64,000 nucleotides of DNA from Trichomonas vaginalis G3. Taxonomy: Eukaryota; Parabasalia; Trichomonadida; Trichomonadidae. The stretch is taken from positions 13,153,962 through 13,217,961 of the forward strand of contig NC_067208.1 of NCBI RefSeq assembly GCF_026262505.1, given 5' to 3'. The stretch's first letter is position 1; each line of letters begins with the position of its first letter. The notes beneath the pieces are model-generated. The model ran no database searches. It was not told the DNA's origin and was given only the letters and a program-made list of their open reading frames with translations. Positions 28,755 through 38,089 of the stretch are shown in pieces. Both the position numbers and the translations under genes were made by a program.

Positions 28755-29257
28755 TCAAATATTTTTATAAACGTCTGGGAAACTATACTTTAAGTTCAAC
28801 GTTTCACCTCCTTTCATAACGTATATCTTGTCAATGACATTATATGAAACACCACAGCAACTAATGTCGGGTTCTATTTCTTTGATGTTTATATCGTCTG
28901 CCTCTGTCAAAAGTTTCAATAGTTCTTTCAAAACTTCATGAGGTGCAATGACATATGAGTTCACTTTTACAGGGTTGTGTTCGACCAAGTTTAACATTAT
29001 ACCTAAAGCTTGACAAATCTTCTCCTGAGTTTGAAGTTTGTCTTTCAGTTGTTGGTAGTCGTTTCGAATATCTGCAACAGAACTTAAGTCTCTGCTAACT
29101 TCAGGATATGTTGGTTGTTCTTTTACAGGAACAATTGTTATACCATCTTCGTCCTCGTATGGTTTCCCACTTCAACATCTCTGTCTTTGACATTGACAAT
29201 AACACTTTGACTGTTTGTTTGAGTTGGTGAATTTAACTTCACATCTGCCACCGCCAT
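28755..29257 (-). pseudogene. E2 counterpart of the CCG-motif protein
   Basis: Starts MAVADVKLNSPTQTNSQS, low-complexity at first, with a helical middle and a C-terminal EPDISCCGVSYNVIDKIYVM segment that matches DPEIECCGQTPPFMKIGNIRI in MAV1. Same rank in the shared module. Broken. Confidence 0.6.
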
Positions 29258-29321
29258 TAAACCTTTTGAAACACTCACGCTTCTATTTTTTCGGAAATGA
29301 CATTTTACTTAGAATAAAAAG

Positions 29322-29640
29322 ATGGACGTATTCGAGTATCTCTTCGAATTGAAGCAAAACAAAGTTTACACACACAAACAATACAAATACATTGACAGAA
29401 TAGTTCTTTATACAAACAATGGTAAATGTTATAGAATAGCAATATTTGCTGAACCAAAATATTTTCATAAAGCAAAGAAAGTTGGTATAACTGAAATGGT
29501 GGAAAGTTCTTGACGTTGACAAAAATATAACAACAAAACTTACAGATATTTCTAAAGGAAAGTTTATCTTACAATATTATGTCAAAACTGGCGTACTGTC
29601 AATATTTGACGGAGAAGAAGTCAGTTCAAGAACAACTTAC
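29322..29640 (+). pseudogene. E2 small protein divergent from the CCG gene
   Basis: Begins MDVFEYLFELKQNKVYTHK. Same position and orientation as the MAV 105 aa gene, with a weak similarity. Upstream ATGACATTTTACTTAG also precedes the gene start at 28715, a possible shared promoter. Broken; function unknown. Confidence 0.45.
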
Positions 29641-29644
29641 TGAC

Positions 29645-31241
29645 CTGCTGCCAAAATCTGCTCGATGGAAGCTGTCGTTATGCAATCTGAGGAGCCCCAG
29701 CAGGTTTCATCGAACGAATCTTCAAAAGAGCATCTTCCGTGAAAAGTGCTATTGGTTTTGTAAACTTCTTTGCTCTCAGTTCATCTGGACCGTCTCTGTC
29801 ACCAGTATATTGTATTTGTACAGTACCAACAGTTGAAATACCACCCATAAAGTCTTCTGAGTCAGCAAATGGAATGCCAAGCCAAAAGTTTGAACGGTCT
29901 CCATTTGTATATTGAGTTTTTTTGACCTCCTGTATGAGTCCATACTTTCACATATGGCATAATAGAACTTTGCATTTCAGGGTTTATGGTTGTTTGAAGT
30001 TGTTGTTAAAGTTCATAGCATCTAATGTCAAGTTGTATGACCTCATATCCTCAACTGTAGAATATTCTTCTCTTGATAATATTTGCCATCTATGTTTATA
30101 TGATATTTAATACCGGGGTTGTAGAAACAAGAAATAGTCATTTATAGTTCGTCTGAACAGTACAAACATAGTATCTGCATGTTTCATTGCAGTTGTTAAA
30201 GCAATATCTGTTCTTGCACTGGGTCAGCACTTTGGTTTCCAACTTCACCTGCAAAGTCTTTGACAGATATTTGGTGTATAGGGAACATAAGTGGAACTGC
30301 AAATATTTGGCAGCTAAAGCATTTGAAATATCTGGGTCCAACATATAGACTGCAAGTCTGCTTTCTATTCTCTTGCATTCAAATTTTTCGCATGTGAACT
30401 TAACTGGGTCCCAAGCAGTTCCAGCAGCATTGAAATAATAGTTTACTTCATTGTTGAAGTTTGAGAAACCAAAGTCTAAGTCAACTTTGTCTTTGCAAAA
30501 TTCGGCGAATGACGTTTGATTTGTTCCCTTTACGTCTGTAAGAGTGAATGGGTCTTGTGTTGGTGCAATGACTAAGTTATTTTTGCTTGGAGTAAGTTCA
30601 ATAGAAATTTTTCCTGCCCAGTTTGGCAAGTATCTTAAAAACCTGAAGATGAGGAAAGATGACAAAGGAACTCTAAGTTTCAGTTTTACTTTAGTGGCAG
30701 CATTTCCATCTGAACCAGAAAGGTTAACATAAACTCCTGGAACGTTAGGGTCAAGTCTTCTTATTTTCTCAATATTTGCATACTGGTCTGTTTGTTCTCT
30801 AGCTTGTGGTTGTACTGAGTTTCTCAAAGCGAACCATTCATAGTTTGCCCATGTTACTGTTTGAACTAAGTCAGAGTTAGAATATATCTTATATCCCATG
30901 AAAACTTCTGGAGCATATTGGTATCCGACATAGAAAATTCCATTGCAACCTTTCTTGTCAGACAACTTGGCAGAAGGTTTTATTTCAATGTCTTGTTCCA
31001 CGTATAAGAATGAGTTGTCAATAGAAATAATATGAAACCTGTCGCAAGCAATATCTACTGTTGTTGAAGAACCTTCTCCAAACTCACCTACGTTTCCATA
31101 AGAAACAGCAGTTGTATATTCGTAAGTTCCAGGAACTATTTCTGACCTTCTAATGGCATTGTCGCATTCGTTATACCATTCGGAAACATTTCCGTTCATG
31201 GCATCCAAAACTGTTGGCGTTATATTCTGAGCGGCGTACAT
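29645..31241 (-). pseudogene. E2 major capsid protein (double jelly-roll type)
   Basis: Starts MYAAQNITPTVLDAMNG. A long first portion is open. The central stretch LKLRVPLSSFLIFRFLRYLP aligns with the RLRIPVRRFLPLEAIRFIPA stretch of the MAV major capsid gene, and the surrounding strands and size fit the same family. The downstream end is degraded. Likely forms the capsid shell of E2. Confidence 0.72.
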
Positions 31242-31280
31242 TTCATATGGGTAAAAATATAGAATAGTTGGATTTATTTG

Positions 31281-32935
31281 TCATAATTGTTTCGTACCAA
31301 GCTTTACTTTCTTCCTGACTGAGTTTTTAACTCTTCTTTTTCCTTCATTGCCACTACTTTCACTAGATGAAGTTACTTCTTCACTACTTTCACTTTGTTC
31401 TACTCTTCTTCTTTGGTGTCGCTTTTGGTAACTTGCCCTCTGCTTCAAGTCGTTGCATCTTTGCCTCATGTTCACCTAGTATGTTGTAAATTTCCCATGT
31501 CCTTTTTGCCTTTGGGCTCTGGTCGCCCATCTCAGGTAACCTATATCCTAGAAAGATTTTGTCATAGTTTGTATTTGAGTCTTCGCGTATTGTTTGCACG
31601 ACTCTTTCCTGAGTTTCCGGTTCAAGCTCTTCAAACAGAGCTTGTCCATATGGAATATGCTCGTTTCCAAATATATGTTTTTGTAGCCATTCTGGTTTTC
31701 TTTCCATGTTACCAATAATATCTTTTGTGAATGGGAAAGCTTTTACCCAATGTTTCAGTCTTGCGTCATTTATTTCTGTAGTTGGTTTTATTTTGTCAAG
31801 GAACATGTTTTTCAATACTAACATTTCATTTGGTACTGTCCATTTGAGTTTTCTTAAATATTCATCCCTTCTCGGTTCATTGTCTGCAAAGTAAGTTTTT
31901 ATGACATTTTGTAAACTTTCGTTTGCAAGGTCATGTACAATAGGTTCTCTTCCTTCTCTCTCCCTAACTTTCTTTCTAAACTCTTCACCAAATATACCAT
32001 CTCTATGGTTCTGTGTAGTTCTTTGAGATAAATGTTTAGAACGTCAGGTGTTATATTTCCATCAGCCATGTTCATTTCATACTGGTCCAAAATATCTGCA
32101 TGTTTCATATCTTTCAATGGCATTAAAGCCGCGCTGAAAATACCAGCTATATCTGGTTCACCATTCACTTCCATTGCGTCTACAACTTCTTGGAATTGTG
32201 GTTGTAAGTTTATGAACCACCTATCCGGATTAGCTTTATGACCCCATCTCATTGTAGTTCCATAGTCTGCAGAAACAAAAGTAGGTTTGTTTCCATATTG
32301 GTTAGGTTCTGAATGAACTTTAAACAATGTTTCATTTCTATATGTTTTGGTGAAATTTAACCTTTTATTTTCACCGAGTTCAGCCAAAGATTGAACGTTA
32401 TATGGTCGTAAGTAAAAAGGATTGTTGTATTTGCGTACACTTTCTTTCAGTTCTTCCATTCTATGCTGAATATTTTCATCTGATGTTGGAGTCTTTTGTA
32501 TGTCGGCGAACATTTTTCGATATTCTTCTACTATGTCAGCTGAATTTTTCTTAGACTCTTGGAAAGATTCCATATTCCCGCATACTCTTGTTGAGGGTCA
32601 AGATTTTTCGGCTGTTCCAAATCTTCATCTAGTTCTGTGAAGTTAGTTTCCAAAGGAGGGACTTGTTCGTTTCCTTCTGGCTCTTCTAGCTGTTGTTGCT
32701 GAACTATTTCTTCCATGTCTGGTTGTATCTGAACTTCTTCCTGTGGAGTTTCTTGTACCTCATCTGCTGGCATTTCATATATTCCGAGACCGTTTTTAAC
32801 AAGTTCCCTATTTAAGTCATCCGCATTCATAACCCTTTCTTCTTTCGTTCCGTCTCTATTTTTTACGCGTTTCATGAAGATAGTTGAATTATCATTTATC
32901 TCTGACACCAAATATCTCGGAGTAAATTCATTCAT
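31281..32935 (-). pseudogene. E2 large acidic/helical structural protein
   Basis: About 550 codons. N-terminus MNEFTPRYLVSEINDNSTIF (compare NEFTPAEHIHQI at the start of the MAV capsid gene), then a Glu/Gln-rich disordered region, a helical region with YNNPFYLRPYNVQSLAELG, and a basic Ser/Lys-rich C-terminus. Resembles a scaffold or internal virion protein by composition only. Broken; family not recognised. Confidence 0.5.
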
Positions 32936-32955
32936 GTCATTTGGATGATATGCTA

Positions 32956-34433
32956 TTAAATCATATCCTTAGCGAGCTTGTATTTTCCAGGTTTGAAATT
33001 ATATCCCATTTGGTGCTGAACCATAAAGCTAAATAGGTTCGGGTCAGTATTTCCTTCCTTGAACTTTCTAATAGCTTCTTTATATCTGTCACTAAAGTCA
33101 AGAGTATCTGGGTAACCATAATTTTCCTTAAGCATTTTTAAGAATTCTTGGTTTCCTTGTTCTCTACTTCTTTTATGTCCTTGCTCTGTTTGTGGTTGTT
33201 GTGGTGCAGTGTTTTGAACTGTTGGTTGTGGTGCAGTGTTTTGAACTGTTGGTTGTGGTGCAGTGTTTTGAACTGTTGGTTGTGGTGCAGTGTTTTGAAC
33301 TGTTGGTTGTTGTGCTGGTTGTTGTGTTGGTTTTGGTGCATGCCTGTGTCTGTGTCCATGTGACGATGTAAATGTTTTAGGTAGTCCTGGTGCAGGTGCT
33401 TCTCTTGGAGGGTTTGGTGGTATATAAGTTCCACTAGCTAGTATATAAGTTCCACCAGCTGGTATATAAGTTCCACCAGCTGGCACATATGTTCCATCTG
33501 CAGCATAATGTCCTACCTGACTTTTCGTTCTTAAGAAAGCATTTACTAGGTCTGTTTTGGTCTGTTGTAACTCTTTTTCTTGACTTTCCACAACAGTTGC
33601 TCTAACGGCGTCATAGGCACTTTGAACTGCCTGTCTCGTTGCTGCATCTGTTATTTTCGTCATATTTTGTGCTACTTCTCTTAACTCTTTGTCGAAACCT
33701 TCAGACTTCAGTTTCTTTCCAGATGAGAAGTCGTTCACTAGTTTCACCTTACTATGAAGAGCTTCGAAGGCGTTCTTAAAGTCAGCATTCATTAAAGCTT
33801 CATTTGAACTGTCTTCATCCGCTTGTATTTTTGTCCTTATTGACCCTATAAGTTGGGCTGCTTTAGCGTTGGCTTGGGCATCTAACCAGTCATTATTAGC
33901 TTTTATATATTCTGCGCTTTTCATTGCCTTTTGCATGGCTGCGTCGTTATTTTTACTTTCTTGTGCTAAGTTTTCATACTGTACGGTTTGGTTTTGCAAC
34001 TGTAAAAGTTTTTCTGCCTTTACATTTGCTTCAACTTCTTTTTTATACTCATCGCTATCCATATATGTCTTCAGGGCTTTTTGTTTTATCTCTTCATCTT
34101 TCAGTACTTTATATTGAGTAGTATGGTTTTTCAAATTTATAACATCTTGTTCCATTTTTGCTACTTCTGCTGCTTTTTCTGACACTTTTTTGCATATTCC
34201 TCTGTACTTAGTTCTTTCAGTTGTTCTTCTTTCTTCTTTTTCTCTACGTTTAACTCATTGAGTTTCTTTGTGTGTCTGTCATATTCTAGTTTCTTTTCGT
34301 TTTCACTTATTTGTTTCTGTATGTCTATGTTTGACTTTTTGACATCTGTTATTTGATTTTTGAGTGAACTCAAATTCATTTGACTTTGAGGGTTATAAGC
34401 TGTTCCGTCTGCAGCTCCACCATAGCCTGCCAT
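32956..34433 (-). pseudogene. E2 coiled-coil protein with GTYIPAG and QPTVQNTAP repeats
   Basis: A Gly-rich start (MAGYGGAADGTAYNPQSQMN) is followed by a long coiled coil rich in Lys/Glu/Gln/Ala. Next come four GTYIPAG-type repeats (33420-33490), a His-rich HGHRHRHAP patch, and four to five QPTVQNTAP repeats (33195-33315, 27 bp unit). The C-terminal ~70 residues look globular. The shape suggests an elongated virion or attachment protein; no family match. Slightly broken, with most of the length in one frame. Confidence 0.6.
33195..33315. repeat. 27 bp tandem repeat encoding QPTVQNTAP
   Basis: Near-perfect copies in phase with the reading frame; length variation here would change only the spacer length of the protein. 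Confidence 0.85.
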
Positions 34434-34453
34434 TTTCGCTAAAAGTGCCGCTC

Positions 34454-34636
34454 TTAAACCTCCACTTGTGCACCAATAACTCGGTTTAAAAGCATAGGGT
34501 TGCTTGACATTTGTTGCAACATAGTGGGGTCATTCATCATTTGTTGTTGCAACTGTTGTTGTGGTGTCAGTTTTACTATTGGATGTTTCAATGCTCTCTT
34601 CCTCTTACGTATATTCTTACGTAGCTTACGTGGCAT
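34454..34636 (-). CDS. E2 small basic core-like protein (60 aa)
   Basis: Starts MPRKLRKNIRKRKRALKHP, an Arg/Lys-rich stretch like adenovirus core peptides, followed by a Gln/Met-rich region (QQQLQQQMMNDPTMLQQM). Probably packs DNA inside the virion; this is inference from composition. It is the last E2 gene before the host-like region. Confidence 0.6.
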   Translation of the reverse strand: MPRKLRKNIRKRKRALKHPIVKLTPQQQLQQQMMNDPTMLQQMSSNPMLLNRVIGAQVEV

Positions 34637-35107
34637 TTTAAGTGAAGTTAAAAAGCGGTTTTTGACGGTTGTTTATATGACACTTTTTGTTCAGCACAAA
34701 AAACTACTCGGTCAAAGTGTTGTCAGTTTTGTAAAATAACCGTCCTATCTCATTCTATAAGGGGGAAAGGCTTCTCAAATTATACTTCCTTGGAACGCCC
34801 GTAACTTTTCCTGTAGCGACGATAGACCCTTACTTGTCCGGACAAAGTTATACTATTTTGAGTGCTCTACAAAAAAGTCAACAGCGACGACTCTCAAAAA
34901 CCGTTGTGTAAAAAGTTTTACCGTTGGACAAAAAAGTATATATAGAAAACAAAAAACGTTTATAGTTCATTCAATATTTGAGATGGAACGGTTTTCCAAC
35001 GGTAACTATTAAATAAAATAAAATTATAGAAGGGGTTAGCGTTGACGAAAACGGTTTTTATTCAATATTCATTTTCCACAAACTTCTGGTCAGTTCATTT
35101 TTGTCTA
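34637..35107. other. Intergenic region at the E2/host border
   Basis: 470 bp without a gene. Higher GC in the middle (~34740-34880) and an AT-rich TATATATAG stretch near 34940. The E2 boundary probably lies here, but no terminal repeat can be matched because the other E2 end is outside the window. Confidence 0.5.
35095..35100 (+). promoter_or_regulatory. Trichomonad initiator-like TCATTT
   Basis: TCATTT lies 11 bases before the ATG at 35108, matching the known trichomonad Inr pattern TCA(C/T)(T/A) and its usual distance. Confidence 0.55.
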
Positions 35108-35656
35108 ATGGAAGACCACAGTAGTAGCATGACTGACAATTCTTTACAAAAGCTCTTTAAAGGTCAAACACTTATATCCTCATACTTTACTAGTATGTCC
35201 AAAGAGGTTACACAGGTTTCAGTCCAATCAGACTCCAATCAGACACAAATTGAAGCTCAAATTCAACCAAAAGAAACTGCCGAAGTCGAACAAACTACAG
35301 AAGCTCAAGTTGTTTCAGTCCAATCAGACTCCAATCAGACACAAATTGAAGCTCAAATTCAACCAAAAGAAACTGCCGAAGTCGAACAAACTACAGAAGC
35401 TCAAGTTGTTTCAGTCCAATCAGACTCCAATCAGACACCAAACATACGCAAAGTTCAACTAAAAACTTACACTCCTACAGAACCAGAAGGTGTCTTCTCA
35501 TTCTCAACAACAGAAGCAAGATATAGAAGACTCATTGCAGATTATCCAAACAATTTGTCCTTAACAGACAACAATGACTATGATAGATATTTCAAAAGTA
35601 TAATAAAACCAGTCGAAACATTAGAAAACTATCATAAGACAAATTACGGAAAGTGA
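35108..35656 (+). CDS. Unknown host-like protein with 32-residue repeats (182 aa)
   Basis: The start at MEDHSSSMTDN is favoured by the initiator-like TCATTT 11 bases upstream. The middle has two full and one partial copies of a 32-residue Gln/Glu/Thr-rich repeat (VSVQSDSNQTQIEAQIQPKE, continuing), encoded by near-identical 96 bp DNA repeats, so the array is recent. The C-terminus (FSFSTTEARYRRLIADYPNN) looks ordered. No family recognised. It may be a host gene or the last gene of E2; the promoter favours host. Confidence 0.55.
   Translation: MEDHSSSMTDNSLQKLFKGQTLISSYFTSMSKEVTQVSVQSDSNQTQIEAQIQPKETAEVEQTTEAQVVSVQSDSNQTQIEAQIQPKETAEVEQTTEAQVVSVQSDSNQTPNIRKVQLKTYTPTEPEGVFSFSTTEARYRRLIADYPNNLSLTDNNDYDRYFKSIIKPVETLENYHKTNYGK
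35219..35440. repeat. 96 bp tandem repeat within the 182 aa gene
   Basis: Copies start near 35221, 35317 and 35413 (AGTCCAATCAGACTCC). Nearly identical, in frame. Confidence 0.85.
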
Positions 35657-35960
35657 ACTCAAACAAAAAGTGACACAATGCATTTGCCAACCAAATAACT
35701 TTACAAAGCAAAAACTTAAATTACTTGTCAAGCTTACTATTCTTATTTTAACAATTAAAAAATTAAATTTTATTTTTTATTTAAAAAAATCATCTTATAT
35801 CATCTGATATATATATATAACAGCATTAATATTTCAATGATTCACAAATCAACTTTTTCATTATTTTAAATAATTATAGAATATATACCGACTTTTTGTA
35901 CATAAATATTTTTAGATTCAATAATGATTTACGGTTTTTTTCAAAACTTATAATTTTCCA
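35657..35960. other. AT-rich intergenic region
   Basis: 304 bp of very AT-rich DNA with a TATATATATA run near 35808. It contains one CACTTTCCGTAA-type motif on the minus strand at the start. No gene seen. Confidence 0.6.
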
Positions 35961-36113
35961 ATGAGTGGTAGAATCTTCGATTTAATTGATTTAGAATGGT
36001 TAAATCAAGCTAATCAACAAATTCAAAGCGGTATTAACGTCGAAACCGTTCTCCAAAATGTCCCTTTAACAGATGGAAGAATTCTTCAGACAAAGTTTTT
36101 GAACTTTGTATAA
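35961..36113 (+). pseudogene. Short gene fragment abutting the hairpin array
   Basis: An open frame starting MSGRIFDLIDLEWLNQANQQ, 50 codons, host-like in composition. Its last codons already belong to the palindromic repeat (CAGACAAAGTTTTTGAAC), so the array appears to have replaced or interrupted the rest of the gene. The phrase GTTCTCCAAAATGT occurs on both sides of the first array piece, possibly a duplication made on insertion. No family recognised. Confidence 0.4.
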
Positions 36114-36800
36114 GTTCTCCAAAATGTTAAACTATTCAGACAAAGTTTCCCGCTGTTTGCGAAGGAATTGTTGGCTATGATGTACTGATTCATGATCAGT
36201 GCATCATAGCCAACAATTCCTTATACAAAGTTCAAAAACTTGGGTGCAATCAGAACTGATTGCACCCAAGTTTTTGAACTTTCTCGAGGGAATGAAAGGG
36301 TAAGAGGTATACATTATGAATATATACCTCTTACCCTTCCATTCCCTCTCTGACAGCGGGAAACTTTGTCTGAATGTTAAACTATTCAGACAAAGTTTCC
36401 CGCTGTTTGCGAAGGAATTGTTGGCTATGATGTACTGATTCATGATCAGTGCATCATAGCCAACAATTCCTTATACAAAGTTCAAAAACTTGGGTGCAAT
36501 CAGTTCTGATTGCACCCAAGTTTTTGAACTTTCTCGAGGGAATGAAAGGGTAAGAGGTATACATTATGAATATATACCTCTTACCCTTCCATTCCCTCTC
36601 TGACAGCGGGAAACTTTGTCTGAATGTTAAACTATTCAGACAAAGTTTCCCGCTGTTTGCGAAGGAATTGTTGGCTATGATGTACTGATTCATGATCAGT
36701 GCATCATAGCCAACAATTCCTTATACAAAGTTCAAAAACTTGGGTGCAATCAGAACTGATTGCACCCAAGTTTTTGAACTTTCTCGAGGGAATGAAAGGT
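36085..36800. repeat. Tandem foldback array, 250 bp unit of four hairpins
   Basis: About 2.8 copies. Each unit is four adjacent near-perfect hairpins of ~55-62 bp: AAGGAATTGTTGGC...GCCAACAATTCCTT; TTCAAAAACTTGGGTGC...GCACCCAAGTTTTTGAA; GAGGGAATG...CATTCCCTC with an inner TAAGAGGTATA stem; and ACAGCGGGAAACTTTG...CAAAGTTTCCCGCTGT. Almost every base is paired. The centre of the second hairpin is AGAACT in copies 1 and 3 and its reverse complement AGTTCT in copy 2. Confidence 0.9.
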
Positions 36801-36993
36801 AAGAGATATCCATTTCCTTTCACCTTCGTTCTCAATAATTAACTTATAAATTTTTTAAAGCAAAAAAAGTCTGATTTTTTTTGACAAGTAAATATATAGG
36901 GAATTTATCCGACCAAATAAGTGTCACTTTTTCGGTTCACCTCACTTTCCGTAACTCGTCTTACAACAAAACAAAGTTCAAAACCCGACAGTA
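36801..36993. promoter_or_regulatory. Upstream region of the nucleoplasmin-like gene
   Basis: AT-rich, with CTCACTTTCCGTAACTC about 40-50 bases before the ATG. TCACTT fits the trichomonad initiator pattern, and the longer motif recurs at 35643, 38852, 38947 and 39050. Confidence 0.4.
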
Positions 36994-37596
36994 ATGGTTG
37001 ACTTTTTCTTGTCGAATTTGCCTTATGTTTCAACTATGATATCTCTTCAAGCAATTGACGAATTCATTATTTGCTGTGAACCAAACTTAAGAGAACAGTT
37101 ATATGAAACACTCAAAGACTTTCGTCCTTATCCTTTAACTTACAATTGGAAAGAAGATGAAAACAAACACGGTTCTTTCTCCTGGAATCTTTCCATTGTT
37201 GCTCCAGTTGGTGTAGCTGCACATCCATTCGAAATATATCCAAAATTGCATTACGAAAACAATATGCATATTATAACAACAGCCGCTTTAGATATTATTG
37301 AACGGATACCAGATGGAGAAGAAGTTTCAATAATATCTGTTCAAGCAAACCGAGTTGCAATGCCACTTACAGTATGCAATTTCACTCACTCAAGCAGACA
37401 ATTCTATCAAAATCTTGAGTTCGTTTTTACTGGCACAGCCAAAATGCTTCTCAAAAAACCAGAACAAACCAAAATAACCATCTTCTTATCTGGTTATTGT
37501 GAAGATGAAGACAATTCGGACGAAGAAGAAGAGGAGGAGGAAACAAGCGAAGACCCAGACGATATCCAGTTCATTTCCATCCGTAAAAAACATTAA
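36994..37596 (+). CDS. Nucleoplasmin-like histone chaperone (200 aa)
   Basis: A likely host gene. Residues ~60-165 read like a nucleoplasmin core: FSWNLSIVAPVG (FWGxxLxPG-like), MHIITTAALD (LxIxxAALG-like), VSIISVQAN, CNFTHSSRQFYQNLEFVF (CxLxxxxxxQxxLDLxF-like) and IFLSGYCEDEDNSDEEEEEE (VHLSGY plus acidic A2-like tract). The tail ends in basic KKH. The order and spacing match the family closely, although pairwise identity is low. Such proteins bind histones as pentamers in the nucleus. An alternative start is Met15. The stop is TAAA, the trichomonad polyadenylation context. Confidence 0.65.
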   Translation: MVDFFLSNLPYVSTMISLQAIDEFIICCEPNLREQLYETLKDFRPYPLTYNWKEDENKHGSFSWNLSIVAPVGVAAHPFEIYPKLHYENNMHIITTAALDIIERIPDGEEVSIISVQANRVAMPLTVCNFTHSSRQFYQNLEFVFTGTAKMLLKKPEQTKITIFLSGYCEDEDNSDEEEEEEETSEDPDDIQFISIRKKH

Positions 37597-37652
37597 AGCA
37601 AACATTTCAGAATAAAAATTCTAATTTTAATCTAAATAAATTCTTTTCTATA

Positions 37653-37686
37653 TGGGCTAGAGGGCGCAACGCGCCTGGAAGCCCCA
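37653..37686. repeat. GC-rich two-stem palindrome (intergenic)
   Basis: Outer stem GGGCT/AGCCC enclosing an inner GGCGCAACGCGCC hairpin, in an AT-rich region and followed by a T-run. Same style as the mini-elements inside the Maverick genes. Confidence 0.6.
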
Positions 37687-37787
37687 CTACCTTTTTTTTT
37701 TTTTTTGAACATATTTTTTGCTTTCACAACAACTATTATTCAGATTGAAATTAATCGGATTAGAAAGAAAATAATTTTGACAAAAAA

Positions 37788-38024
37788 ATGGTTTTAATTC
37801 AACTCAATAACCATATACTTCAGAGGATAAATAATTATCAATCTCTTGAGAAAGTTATACTTACAATCAATAACGTTGAAATCTCACTTACTAAATCATT
37901 GGCAGTTGCAATTTCACAAACTTTTTATTCACAATATCTTTTGGATAACGACATTTCTAAAATTGATATCCAAACAGAAGTAGTATCACAAGAAACATAT
38001 AATGTAGGGCTGTACAAGATTTAA
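37788..38024 (+). pseudogene. Truncated host multigene-family fragment (78 aa)
   Basis: The chain (VILTINNVEISLTKSLAVAISQTFYSQY, here only as a pattern) with TINNVEISLTKSLAVAIS and DIQTEV resembles the BTB-like N-terminal region of large trichomonad ankyrin/leucine-repeat families. It stops soon after and no repeat domain follows, so it is probably a fragment or a 5' relic. A GC-rich palindrome lies directly downstream. Family assignment is tentative. Confidence 0.4.
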
Positions 38025-38046
38025 AAAAACATTGCCGGGTTACCGT

Positions 38047-38089
38047 AGAGGCCTAAAAAAATCGCGCCTCGGCGGCAAGCCGCCTCGGC
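38047..38089. repeat. GC-rich palindrome downstream of the fragment
   Basis: Contains GGCGGCAAGCCGCC within repeated GCCTCGGC; strongly GC-rich within AT-rich DNA, only 20 bp after the stop of the truncated gene. Confidence 0.6.

Larger units (their letters stand above)
24168..34640. mobile_element. Right part of E2, SF3-helicase Polinton relative
   Basis: The block encodes a packaging ATPase, SF3 helicase, penton-like protein, major capsid protein, coiled-coil and basic core-like proteins, mostly on the minus strand. The penton-like gene and the next three small genes are collinear and similar to the MAV block at 18963-20923. No PolB or integrase is seen here, which sets E2 apart from MAV1 and MAV2. 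It could be a divergent Polinton, a Polinton-like virus or part of a larger element. Under a dozen breaks are apparent; ATPase and helicase look whole. The right boundary is not defined by a recognised repeat and is set after the last gene. Confidence 0.75.

Noticed and set aside
33148-33363. Plus-strand frame of Trp/Cys/Leu-rich repeats.
   Set aside because: It is the antisense shadow of the QPTVQNTAP repeats of the minus-strand E2 gene.
36204-36693. Two identical 79-codon frames.
   Set aside because: They are readings through the palindromic array, with no promoter context or coding signature.
36085-36800. Possible CRISPR array.
   Set aside because: There are no unique spacers; the whole 250 bp unit repeats and consists of hairpins, and no cas genes are present in this eukaryotic DNA.
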